A DNA stretch of 64,000 nt, from positions 769,711 to 833,710 of the forward strand of contig NZ_CP070354.1 of the NCBI RefSeq assembly GCF_016919405.1, written 5' to 3'. The translations under genes were made by a program, and so were the position numbers. The notes under the pieces were generated by a model, which saw nothing but the letters and a program-made list of their open reading frames with translations, did not search any database and was not told the origin of the DNA. Of the stretch, positions 7,994 through 14,934 are shown in pieces (position 1 is the stretch's first letter; the number at the start of each line of letters is the position of its first letter). This stretch comes from Ensifer sp. PDNC004. GTDB taxonomy: Bacteria; Pseudomonadota; Alphaproteobacteria; Rhizobiales; Rhizobiaceae.

Positions 7994-9277
7994 TCAGTTA
8001 CCAGGAAGCGTGGGAATAAGCTCGGTAGTATCCGCCCTCGCGCGAATGGGGTCGGCAGGCCGTTCCAATACATAGAGGCCGACATTTATGGTTCCGGCCT
8101 TAAAACCAGCCGCGCAGTAGCAGAGGTAATAGTCCCACAGGCGATGAAACTGTTCACTGTAGCCCAGTGCGCTGATGCGGGGCCACGCGGCGCGAAATCG
8201 CTTCCGCCACTCGAGGAGTGTTCGAGCATAATCCGATCCGAAATACTCGCATTGGACCATTCGAAGCCCTGCGTGCGCAGCTTGTGACTGGATGATGTTT
8301 TTGGTCGGAAGCATGCCCCCGGGAAAGACATGCCGCTGAATGAAATCTGCCGCGTCTCGATATGCGGCAAAACGACTCTCATCGATCGTAATGACCTGAA
8401 GGACGGCGTGCCCGCCCGCGCGAAGCCTTTGCTGCAGCATATTGAAAAACAGCGGCCAATAGGCCTCGCCAACCGCTTCCAGCATCTCGATGGACACGAT
8501 CCGGTCATAGCTTCCTGTAACATCCCTGTAGTCTTTCAACTGCAGACGCACCGCTTCTTGAAGGCCTTTGGCCCGGATGCACTCCGTCGCATGGTCCAGT
8601 TGCGCGGAGGATAGCGTGACACCATCCACCGTGGCGCCCGCATGGGCGAGGCTTACTGCGAGTGCTCCCCAACCGCAACCAATCTCCAGAACTTGCTCGC
8701 CACCCTTGATCGACAGGAGCTGCTTGACCCGCTCTATCTTTGCCCGTTGGGCCTCCTCCAGGCTGAGGGCCGGTTCCGCGTAGAGCGCGGAGGAATAGGT
8801 CATGCTCGGGTCGAGCCACTCTCTGTAGAAAGCGTTGCCGAGATCGTAGTGATAGGCGATGTTCTTCCGGCTACCGGTCCTGTTGTTCGCGCGCAGAGCA
8901 TGGCGAAACCGCTGCAGCAGCCTGACCGCCAAGTGACCTGAAATCTTCCCATCGAGCATATCGATGTTGCGTGCGGCCAGGTCCAGAGTGGCTTCCAGAT
9001 CCGGCGTCGACCAGTCCCCGTCGATATAGGCTTCCGCGAAGCCGAGATCACCACCTGTCGCGAGCCGACGGACGGCCCGCCATTTGTGAATAGTGATCGC
9101 CGCCGAAGGCCCCGGACGTGTGCCGATATGTTCAATACGTTCGCCGGAGGGTAGGATGACGCTGATTTTCCCGATATCGACCGATGAAATGACGGCGTCC
9201 AGCGCGCGCGCGAAAACTCCGATTGTCGCTCTGTTTTCGCCAAGGCCACGCCTGAATATTCTTGCTAATGCGAGCAC
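7994..9277 (-). CDS. cfa: cyclopropane-fatty-acyl-phospholipid synthase family methyltransferase
   Basis: A 427-residue SAM-dependent methyltransferase of the Mycolic_acid/CFA family that adds a methylene (or methyl) to unsaturated phospholipid acyl chains. Seen: the N-terminal lipid-binding part (residues about 30-130), the acyl-domain motif KNIAYHYDLGNAFYREWLD, SAM loop VLEIGCGWGALAVSLA, and the C-terminal DYYLCYCAAGFKAGTINVGL. The start is GTG at 9277 with AGGA about 10 nt upstream. In Rhodobacter sphaeroides CFA-type methylases belong to the RpoE-ChrR regulon; some make methylated trans acyl chains, precursors of furan fatty acids, so the exact product here is open. Confidence 0.88.
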   Translation of the reverse strand: MLALARIFRRGLGENRATIGVFARALDAVISSVDIGKISVILPSGERIEHIGTRPGPSAAITIHKWRAVRRLATGGDLGFAEAYIDGDWSTPDLEATLDLAARNIDMLDGKISGHLAVRLLQRFRHALRANNRTGSRKNIAYHYDLGNAFYREWLDPSMTYSSALYAEPALSLEEAQRAKIERVKQLLSIKGGEQVLEIGCGWGALAVSLAHAGATVDGVTLSSAQLDHATECIRAKGLQEAVRLQLKDYRDVTGSYDRIVSIEMLEAVGEAYWPLFFNMLQQRLRAGGHAVLQVITIDESRFAAYRDAADFIQRHVFPGGMLPTKNIIQSQAAHAGLRMVQCEYFGSDYARTLLEWRKRFRAAWPRISALGYSEQFHRLWDYYLCYCAAGFKAGTINVGLYVLERPADPIRARADTTELIPTLPGN

Positions 9278-9348
9278 GATGTGTTCCTGGAAAAATTCGA
9301 TAAAATTATGGGTTCAGACGCCTCAGGCGCCGTGCGTTGGAAACCGGT

Positions 9349-10197
9349 TCACGCGGCGTCTGTGTAACTCGCGGTTTCCGGCGGCGGCGGACTTGTGCGG
9401 AAGCGCGCGCCCTTCAGCCACAGCTTGAAGGCTTCCCAATGGATGCCGGCCATCACCTTCATCGTCATGAAGGGGAACCGGATCAGGTAGCGTGCCAGCA
9501 TGGCGTCCGTCAGCGGCGCCGCGTCCGCGTTGAACGTCGCGACCATGACGGGGTCCTTGCCGGCGGTCTCATGAATTCGCACCCGTACGGTCCTGCCGGG
9601 CGGCAGAATGCGGAAATGGTAGCGCAGCCCCATGTCCATGAAGGGGGAAACATGAAAGACTTTCATCCGCGTCTGCCTGATGCCGGCGGCGCTGATGTCG
9701 CCCGCAAGGACCGGCGCCACGTAGCTGTGGCGTTCGCCGTAGGTGTTCCTGACTTCATAGATGATGGCAATCAGCCGGTCTTCGTCATCATAGGCGAAAT
9801 AGGTCGAGAGCGGGTTGAAGACATAACCGAACATGCGCGGGTAGGCGAGCAGCAGGATACGGGCCGCGGCCCTTTCGAGACCGGCGCGCGCAAGCAGGCG
9901 GTCGGCGTACTCTCGCAGCGTCTCCCCGTCCTCTTCGACGTGATCGCGCTCGTGGAACGACAGGATGCCCGCGCGGTTCACGGCGAGCAGGCGGGTTAGT
10001 CCCGCAAGATCGGCAAGCCGGTCGACATCGACCAAAAGGGAAAAGACGCTATAGCTGAAGCGATGGCCGAAGGGATGAAGCCTCTGGTGCATCACTTTTC
10101 CCGGATAAAGCGTCCCGGCCGCAGAGGGAGGAGGGCCGTTGTCGGCCATGCTGGTGACCGGGATCTGCTTCATGCCCTGCTTCTTTCCGTTCATCAT
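9349..10197 (-). CDS. DUF1365 protein
   Basis: A protein of about 282 residues with the family opening LYPGKVMHQRLHPFGHRFSYSVF and a central RMFGYVFNPLSTYFAYDD, both diagnostic. DUF1365 genes are very often next to an FAD oxidoreductase and a CFA-type methylase in ChrR-controlled loci, and are proposed to act in acyl-chain modification; the reaction is not established to my knowledge. Start chosen at ATG 10197 because it overlaps the DUF2147 stop as ATGA; a GTG/ATG further upstream would overlap that gene by 30 nt. A second in-frame ATG follows directly at 10194. Confidence 0.85.
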   Translation of the reverse strand: MMNGKKQGMKQIPVTSMADNGPPPSAAGTLYPGKVMHQRLHPFGHRFSYSVFSLLVDVDRLADLAGLTRLLAVNRAGILSFHERDHVEEDGETLREYADRLLARAGLERAAARILLLAYPRMFGYVFNPLSTYFAYDDEDRLIAIIYEVRNTYGERHSYVAPVLAGDISAAGIRQTRMKVFHVSPFMDMGLRYHFRILPPGRTVRVRIHETAGKDPVMVATFNADAAPLTDAMLARYLIRFPFMTMKVMAGIHWEAFKLWLKGARFRTSPPPPETASYTDAA

Positions 10198-10574
10198 CGG
10201 GCGGGTTGCCAGCGCACGTTCTTGCAAAGCACGCCGCCGAGAATACAGCCACGCGTTAGAAGCGAATTATCGGATACCTGCACCGTGATCGAATAAGTGC
10301 GATCGCGTTTCTCATCAAAGGCGGTACCGGACAATTTATCCGGCGATTTGGGCTGAAGCGACATGATCAGGCGGTCGCCGGCCTCTTCGCCCTTGCTGGT
10401 ATCCCGGATCCAGAGATTGGTCGCGCAGATATTGCGGCCGCATGGTGCGATGCGCACACGCGCGTTTCCGTCGTCGCGCAGCCAGACACCGCTCGGATCG
10501 GCGGATTGCTGCGCTTGGGACATCGCGGCAGTCAGCATCAGGGCGGAAAATGCAGTCAGAACGACTATCCTCAT
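10194..10574 (-). CDS. DUF2147 exported protein
   Basis: A 126-residue protein with a signal peptide (cleavage near SQA-QQSAD, about residue 21) and the DUF2147 pattern: GVWLRDDGNARVRIAPCG, then LSGTAFDEKRDRTYSITVQV and a final RGCILGGVLCKNVRW with two Cys that may form a disulfide. Predicted periplasmic; function unknown. It is the first gene of the minus-strand unit, 18 nt after the predicted transcript start of a TGAACC-N18-TATTCA promoter. AAGGA precedes the ATG. Confidence 0.8.
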   Translation of the reverse strand: MRIVVLTAFSALMLTAAMSQAQQSADPSGVWLRDDGNARVRIAPCGRNICATNLWIRDTSKGEEAGDRLIMSLQPKSPDKLSGTAFDEKRDRTYSITVQVSDNSLLTRGCILGGVLCKNVRWQPAR

Positions 10575-10598
10575 CGGACTATCCTTGTTGCTTTTCCC

Positions 10599-10628
10599 TG
10601 AATACGCACGCGCGGGCGAATCGGTTCA
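10599..10628 (-). promoter_or_regulatory. candidate ECF (RpoE/ChrR) promoter, one mismatch
   Basis: Minus strand: GTGAACC (-35 core TGAACC, 10628-10623), 18-nt spacer, TATTCA (10604-10599). It differs from the three TGATCC boxes in this window by one base in the -35. It would start transcription near 10592 and drive DUF2147-DUF1365-CFA-hemH. Confidence 0.55.
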
Positions 10629-10635
10629 CTCAAAG

Positions 10636-10665
10636 TGATCCGTCAGGACGACAAAGGCGTAGAAA
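10636..10665 (+). promoter_or_regulatory. ECF (RpoE/ChrR) promoter for the DUF2177 gene
   Basis: TGATCC (10636-10641), spacer of exactly 18 nt, TAGAAA (10660-10665). The 12-mer around the -35, GTGATCCGTCAG, is identical to that of the FAD oxidoreductase promoter at 14861. It matches the RpoE consensus known from Rhodobacter sphaeroides (TGATCC-N18-TA-rich). Confidence 0.8.
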
Positions 10666-10694
10666 TGTCGAGAAATGTCCTGGGATACATCGGT

Positions 10695-11096
10695 ATGAAA
10701 ACCATAGTCACCGCCTATCTGGCGACCGGCATCGCCTTTCTGATCCTTGATGCCATCTGGCTTTCGACGATGGCGGATATGCTCTACCGGCCTCTCCTGG
10801 GCGACAAGCTGGCGCCGCAGTTTCATCTGGCGCCAGCCGTTGTGTTCTATCTGATCTATGTTGCCGGCATCGTGTTTTTCGCCGTGATGCCTGTGCTCGA
10901 CGGGGGCGGGCTCGGCAAGGCGGCGCTGAACGGTGCGGTCCTCGGTCTCGTGGCATATGCGACCTACGATCTCACCAACCAGGCGACGCTCAGGGACTGG
11001 CCGCTTTCCGTTACGCTCGCCGATATTGCCTGGGGTGCTTTCGTGACCGCGGTCGGCGCATCAGTCGGCTTTCTCGCGGCGAGCCGCATCGGCTGA
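10695..11096 (+). CDS. DUF2177 inner-membrane protein
   Basis: A 133-residue protein with four predicted membrane helices. It opens MKTIVTAYLATGIAFLILDA-IWL and contains GLVAYATYDLTNQATLRDWP, both typical of DUF2177. Function unknown; the family recurs in photooxidative-stress loci. ATG 10695 is chosen: an earlier ATG at 10665 lies inside the -10 box of the promoter and could not be translated from that transcript. The 3' end overlaps the convergent membrane-protein gene by 36 bp. Confidence 0.8.
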   Translation: MKTIVTAYLATGIAFLILDAIWLSTMADMLYRPLLGDKLAPQFHLAPAVVFYLIYVAGIVFFAVMPVLDGGGLGKAALNGAVLGLVAYATYDLTNQATLRDWPLSVTLADIAWGAFVTAVGASVGFLAASRIG

Positions 11097-11660
11097 CCGT
11101 TCGGCGTCGGCCAGAATGCCTGAGAACAGGATGGCGACGAAGGCTGTGAGCATGCCGGCGCTCATCAGGTTGAGCCGTACCAGGGCGGCGTATTGAACTG
11201 CATTGTACTGCGCGAGCGGCAGCGCATAGACATCGTGCAATAGAAGGAAAACGCCGAAGGCGAGCGCGGTAATCGCGAGGGCGACGACACGTTCCCGCGG
11301 GCGAAACAGCAGAAGCGCGATGACCCCGCACGGAACCAGGAAGATTTCGACTGCAGAAGCCGTGCCGAAGAGCCATGCCGAAAGCACGGTGTTGCCGATC
11401 CCCGCCAGCGGCAGCAGAGCCCGCCCAGCAACATCATTCCGGCGCGCCACGGCCGGCACGGCGAGAAAGAACGGTGTCGACAGGAACGTGAACCAGGCGG
11501 CGGTGATATCAGCACTCACCAGCCAGAAGAGATAGAGTGGGTAAAAGGGCTGGTTCGAGGCGACCAGCAAGGATATCAGGTTCGCCGCAGCGACACGCGG
11601 GTCAGGATGGTGCATATAGGCCCGCACCATCGCGGCGAGGCGTTTAAGGAGGAAGATCAC
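11061..11660 (-). CDS. membrane protein of unknown function
   Basis: A 199-residue integral membrane protein with five or six predicted helices (for example PLYLFWLVSADITAAWFTFL and VVALAITALAFGVFLLL). The GTG start at 11660 overlaps the stop of the preceding gene as GTGA, indicating translational coupling. It is the last gene of the rpoE-chrR-DUF1295/CFA unit. I do not recognise a family with confidence; membrane proteins of this size occur at this place in related loci. It ends 36 bp inside the convergent DUF2177 gene. Confidence 0.7.
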   Translation of the reverse strand: MIFLLKRLAAMVRAYMHHPDPRVAAANLISLLVASNQPFYPLYLFWLVSADITAAWFTFLSTPFFLAVPAVARRNDVAGRALLPLAGIGNTVLSAWLFGTASAVEIFLVPCGVIALLLFRPRERVVALAITALAFGVFLLLHDVYALPLAQYNAVQYAALVRLNLMSAGMLTAFVAILFSGILADAERSADAARREKAD

Positions 11661-13507
11661 CGGCCTGCGCCGGCCGGGATGAGGCGGTAGTGGCTCACAC
11701 CCCATTCTTCCCCATCGGCATGGCCAAAGAGACCAGCCGTGGCGAGGAAAAACATCCGCCAGCGCCGCATCCAGACGGCGGCGTCCTTGCCGTAGGTCGC
11801 TTCGAAGATGGCGCGGACAGCGCCGCGGTTTCGGTCTAAATTATCGAGCCAGTCCCGCGCGGTGCGCTCGTAATGTCTGCCGTTCCAGCGCCAGTCCTGT
11901 TCGACAGCGAAACTGTCGCCGAATTCGCGGACCAGTCCGTGGCTGGGCATGACGCCGCCGGTAAAGAAATACTGCGCAATCCAGTCTGCCTTGTCGGCAT
12001 GGTCGAAGCGATAGGCCGTCTTGCGATGCGAGAAAACGTGCAGGAAGAGCCGTCCGTCGTCGCGGATCCAGCCGCGTGCACGCTGGAGCAGGCAATGCCA
12101 GTTGGACATATGCTCGAACATTTCCACCGACACGATGCGGTCGAAGGTGCCGCCCGGCGAGAATGTGTTCATGTCGGCGGTGATCACGGTCAGATTGCGA
12201 AGGCCGCGGCGTTTGGCTTCCGCCTCGATATAGGTCCGCTGCGAGGATGAATTCGAAACGGAGACGATACGACCGGACGGAAAGCGCTCTGCCATGAACA
12301 GCGAGAGGGATCCCCATCCGCAACCGAGCTCGAGGATGTCCTGCCCGTCGGCTAGGTCCGCGTGAAGGCATGTCTCTTCCAACGCCGCGATTTCCGCCTC
12401 TGCGAGTGTCGTGGCGGGCGAGGCATAGAGGCAGGATGAATACTTGCGGCGCGGGCCGAGCACCAGCGAAAAGAATGCCGCGGGAAGCTCATAATGCTGG
12501 GCATTCGCATCATCGGTATGCACAGCGATGGGCCATTCGCGCATGGAGCGCGCAAAGTCCCGGTCCGTCGGACCGCTCCCTTCCGCCAGCAGCCGGCGCG
12601 TGCGGCCGACGAGCCGGCTGATACCGAACCGCAGGGCACTATCGGATAACGGCAGCCGCTCGGCGGCGTTGATGGCGGTAACGGCAAGGTTCATGTCGTC
12701 TGCTCCCGTTTTTTGTGGGCCCGGCCAGAAGGCATTGACGCGCCTGGCATAGGCGGTGAAGGCAGCGCCACGCGAACGCATCATGTGCGCTTCAAGCGGC
12801 GGAATCCCTGAAACATGCACCAGCAGCCAATAAATCAGGGCGGGGCCTGCAAGCGCCAGCCAGCCCCAGCCCCAATTGCCGGCAGGGCCGATAGCCACGA
12901 CCGCATAGCCAACCCATCCGAGCCACTGGAAGAAATAGTTGGGATGGCGCGACAGGCCCCAGAGCCCAACATCGCAAACCTTGCCCCTGTTGGCGTGGTC
13001 ACCGCGAAACCGTTCCAGTTGCGCATCGGCGATGCCCTCTGCGAGGACGGCAATGACGATGATCGCGATGCCGGCAATATCGCTCCACTGCCAACCAATC
13101 GCCGGGTTGCGTGCTGCGTCGAAGATCGTCGTGGTGAGGAGAAGCGCGGCGGCGGCCTGGATCTGCAAAAACAGGAAGAGACGCCCGCGCCAGCGCTCGC
13201 CCCATTCCTCCTTAAGTTTCGCGTAGCGAGGATCCTCACCGCCCTTCAGCGTGCGCCGCAGGATATGCAGGCCGAGACGACAAGACCAGAGCGCGGCCAC
13301 CGCTGCGATGAGAAGCCGTCGCTGCCCATCGCCCTCCCAGCCCGAAACCGGAACAAGCGCGGCGGCGACGCCCGCCCCGCCCACGAGAAAGGACCAGACG
13401 GTATCGACCCAGCCGGATCCCGCCCCCTTCACGACCGCGAGCCAGACGGCTGCCATGCCCAGTGAGATAGCAGCGGCCAGAAGGAGGAAGAGCACCGACG
13501 CCGACAT
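11657..13507 (-). CDS. DUF1295 membrane reductase-like + CFA-type methyltransferase, fused
   Basis: One open frame of 616 residues carries two families normally encoded separately. Residues about 1-265 are a DUF1295/steroid-5-alpha-reductase-like membrane domain with six or so helices and the GLWGLSRHPNYFFQWLGW motif. Residues about 272-616 are a CFA-family methyltransferase with SAM loop ILELGCGWGSLSLFMAERF (about 391-409) and FDRIVSVEMFEHM. The join contains an A6 tract and, just after it, a good ribosome site (CGGGAG) and ATG at 12694. Removing one A would end DUF1295 at a TGA overlapping that ATG. It starts 3 nt after chrR. Related methylases make methylated unsaturated acyl chains under singlet-oxygen stress. 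Confidence 0.85.
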   Translation of the reverse strand: MSASVLFLLLAAAISLGMAAVWLAVVKGAGSGWVDTVWSFLVGGAGVAAALVPVSGWEGDGQRRLLIAAVAALWSCRLGLHILRRTLKGGEDPRYAKLKEEWGERWRGRLFLFLQIQAAAALLLTTTIFDAARNPAIGWQWSDIAGIAIIVIAVLAEGIADAQLERFRGDHANRGKVCDVGLWGLSRHPNYFFQWLGWVGYAVVAIGPAGNWGWGWLALAGPALIYWLLVHVSGIPPLEAHMMRSRGAAFTAYARRVNAFWPGPQKTGADDMNLAVTAINAAERLPLSDSALRFGISRLVGRTRRLLAEGSGPTDRDFARSMREWPIAVHTDDANAQHYELPAAFFSLVLGPRRKYSSCLYASPATTLAEAEIAALEETCLHADLADGQDILELGCGWGSLSLFMAERFPSGRIVSVSNSSSQRTYIEAEAKRRGLRNLTVITADMNTFSPGGTFDRIVSVEMFEHMSNWHCLLQRARGWIRDDGRLFLHVFSHRKTAYRFDHADKADWIAQYFFTGGVMPSHGLVREFGDSFAVEQDWRWNGRHYERTARDWLDNLDRNRGAVRAIFEATYGKDAAVWMRRWRMFFLATAGLFGHADGEEWGVSHYRLIPAGAGR

Positions 13508-13510
13508 GGT

Positions 13511-14164
13511 TCAAATCCCGAAGATCGGCTGCAGCATGCGCCCAATGACATTGTTGAAGCGCATTTTACCCTCCATAGCCGCAAGGCAAATACAATCAGC
13601 GCCGTTGTCGACGACCGGTCGGTGTTCGACGTCCTCATCCATTTCCGCGAGATCCCCTGGACCGAATGTTCCGAAACGATCGGTGTATGAACCCGATACG
13701 ATGTAGGTGAACTCGGTGCCCACATGACCGTGGTCGGGAAGAGCGCGGCCAGGGCCGACCTTGAGCAGGATGAGATTGGCATCGGGATCCTGCGGCACGC
13801 CGACCCGGCTCATCTTCATGCCTGGACCGATCCAGCGCCAGCGTCCGATATCGCAGCCGCGCAAGGCGTCCGGCAGGCGAATGCCTTCAATCTCCACCGG
13901 CGCTAGCGGCGACGGTTCTATGGGGGCGGCAGCGTCTTCGTCATCGAGCATGGCGAGCACGTCGCTCAGCGCGGTCGCCGACATCTGCGTCGGTTCCGTT
14001 TCTTTCAGGAGCGCGCCGCCCAGCGCCTGATATTTGCCGATGAGGGCGCGACAGGCCGGGCAGCTTGCCAGATGCGCCTTGACGACGATGGCGGGCGCGG
14101 CGGCAAGCGTGCCGGCGGCATAGCGCATCAAGGTCTCGTCGGTTGGGTGATGTGTGGTGGTCAT
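13511..14164 (-). CDS. chrR: zinc anti-sigma factor, ChrR family
   Basis: A 217-residue cytoplasmic anti-sigma factor that holds its cognate ECF sigma factor until singlet oxygen or related stress triggers its release. The N-terminal zinc anti-sigma domain has His6, His31, Cys35 and Cys38 (KAHLASCPAC), the same spacing as Rhodobacter ChrR. The C-terminal cupin has LPDHGHVGTEFTYIVSGSY with His145, His147, Glu151 and later His181, the metal set needed for the singlet-oxygen response. It overlaps the sigma gene by 4 bp (ATGA) and is followed 3 nt later by the DUF1295-CFA gene. Confidence 0.95.
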   Translation of the reverse strand: MTTTHHPTDETLMRYAAGTLAAAPAIVVKAHLASCPACRALIGKYQALGGALLKETEPTQMSATALSDVLAMLDDEDAAAPIEPSPLAPVEIEGIRLPDALRGCDIGRWRWIGPGMKMSRVGVPQDPDANLILLKVGPGRALPDHGHVGTEFTYIVSGSYTDRFGTFGPGDLAEMDEDVEHRPVVDNGADCICLAAMEGKMRFNNVIGRMLQPIFGI

Positions 14165-14799
14165 GATTTTTCTTCCAGCAGCGCGCGAAGCCGGTTCATG
14201 GCCAGGCGTGTTCTAGATTTGACGGTGCCGAGCGGAATACCCAGTTCATCGGCGATTTCGGTCTGCGATTTCTCACTGAAATACGAGAGGCGGATGATCG
14301 TTTGCTGCTCGGACGAGAGCGCGGTCAGCGCGGCGCGCACCGCCGCATCCCGCTCGGCGCCGAGCATTCCATCCTCGACCGTATCCACCGCCATCTCAGG
14401 ATCTGGCGGCAAAGCCGATGGGTCCCTCTGTCGCCGCAGATGGTCGATGCGAATGTTGCGCGCGACCGTAAAGATCCAGGTGGCGACCCCTGCGCGATCC
14501 GCATCAAAATACGATGCCTTGCGCCAAACGGTCAGCATCGTCTCCTGCACGAGATCCTCCGCTGCGACGGACGACATCGTCCAGCGCAGGAAGAAGGTCT
14601 TCAGCTTCGGCCCGAAATAGCGGAAGAGCAGGGCAAAAGCCTGGCGATCCCGATCCTGTGCGACCTGTCTCATCATTTCGACAAGGGCATCGGTCGAGGG
14701 CGTCTGTTGTTTGTCCCTTGAGCTTACCACAGCAAGCCGCCGGCCGGCCTGGAGACCGGGTTTGTGTTCAATCTCAACGGGGTTCGAAGCTTCATTCAT
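14161..14799 (-). CDS. rpoE: ECF sigma factor partner of ChrR
   Basis: Sigma-70 family ECF regulator. Region 2 runs from DRQAFALLFRYFGPKLKTF through ASYFDADRAGVATWIFTVARN (region 2.3-2.4); region 4 is EQQTIIRLSYFSEKSQTEIA-DELGIPLGTVKSR with the recognition helix. Translationally coupled to chrR. Its own promoter (14834-14805) carries TGATCC-N18-TAGAAG, so it is autoregulated. From ATG 14799 it has 212 residues, about 25 more than Rhodobacter RpoE; the predicted transcript start falls at that ATG, so the message is leaderless or translation begins lower, for instance at GTG 14730. The earlier in-frame ATG at 14952 lies upstream of the promoter and is rejected. Confidence 0.93.
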   Translation of the reverse strand: MNEASNPVEIEHKPGLQAGRRLAVVSSRDKQQTPSTDALVEMMRQVAQDRDRQAFALLFRYFGPKLKTFFLRWTMSSVAAEDLVQETMLTVWRKASYFDADRAGVATWIFTVARNIRIDHLRRQRDPSALPPDPEMAVDTVEDGMLGAERDAAVRAALTALSSEQQTIIRLSYFSEKSQTEIADELGIPLGTVKSRTRLAMNRLRALLEEKS

Positions 14800-14804
14800 G
14801 CATC

Positions 14805-14834
14805 CTTCTACGCGGTGCTCTCCGAAGCGGATCA
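14805..14834 (-). promoter_or_regulatory. ECF autoregulatory promoter of rpoE-chrR
   Basis: Minus strand: TGATCC (14834-14829), 18-nt spacer, TAGAAG (14810-14805). The box is preceded by G, as in the other two sites (GTGATCCG). Predicted start of transcription about 14798, at the annotated ATG. Confidence 0.8.
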
Positions 14835-14860
14835 CCCTGTACGATATCGTTCCTTCGCAG

Positions 14861-14890
14861 TGATCCGTCAGAAGTCCCCGCCCGTAAAGG
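14861..14890 (+). promoter_or_regulatory. ECF promoter of the FAD oxidoreductase
   Basis: TGATCC (14861-14866), 18-nt spacer, TAAAGG (14885-14890), preceded by G. Its -35 lies 26 nt from the divergent rpoE -35. Predicted transcript start about 14897, giving a leader of about 38 nt to ATG 14935. Confidence 0.8.
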
Positions 14891-14934
14891 GTACAGATAG
14901 TTGTCCAGAGTTCGAAAGCCGCAAAAGGATCATT

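Noticed and set aside
9278..9348. TGAACC before the CFA gene as an ECF promoter
   Set aside because: At 18 nt downstream the sequence is CCTGAG, not a -10; co-transcription from 10628 is simpler.
10665..11096. Upstream ATG (10665) as start of the DUF2177 gene
   Set aside because: It lies inside the -10 box of the promoter; family alignment favours ATG 10695.
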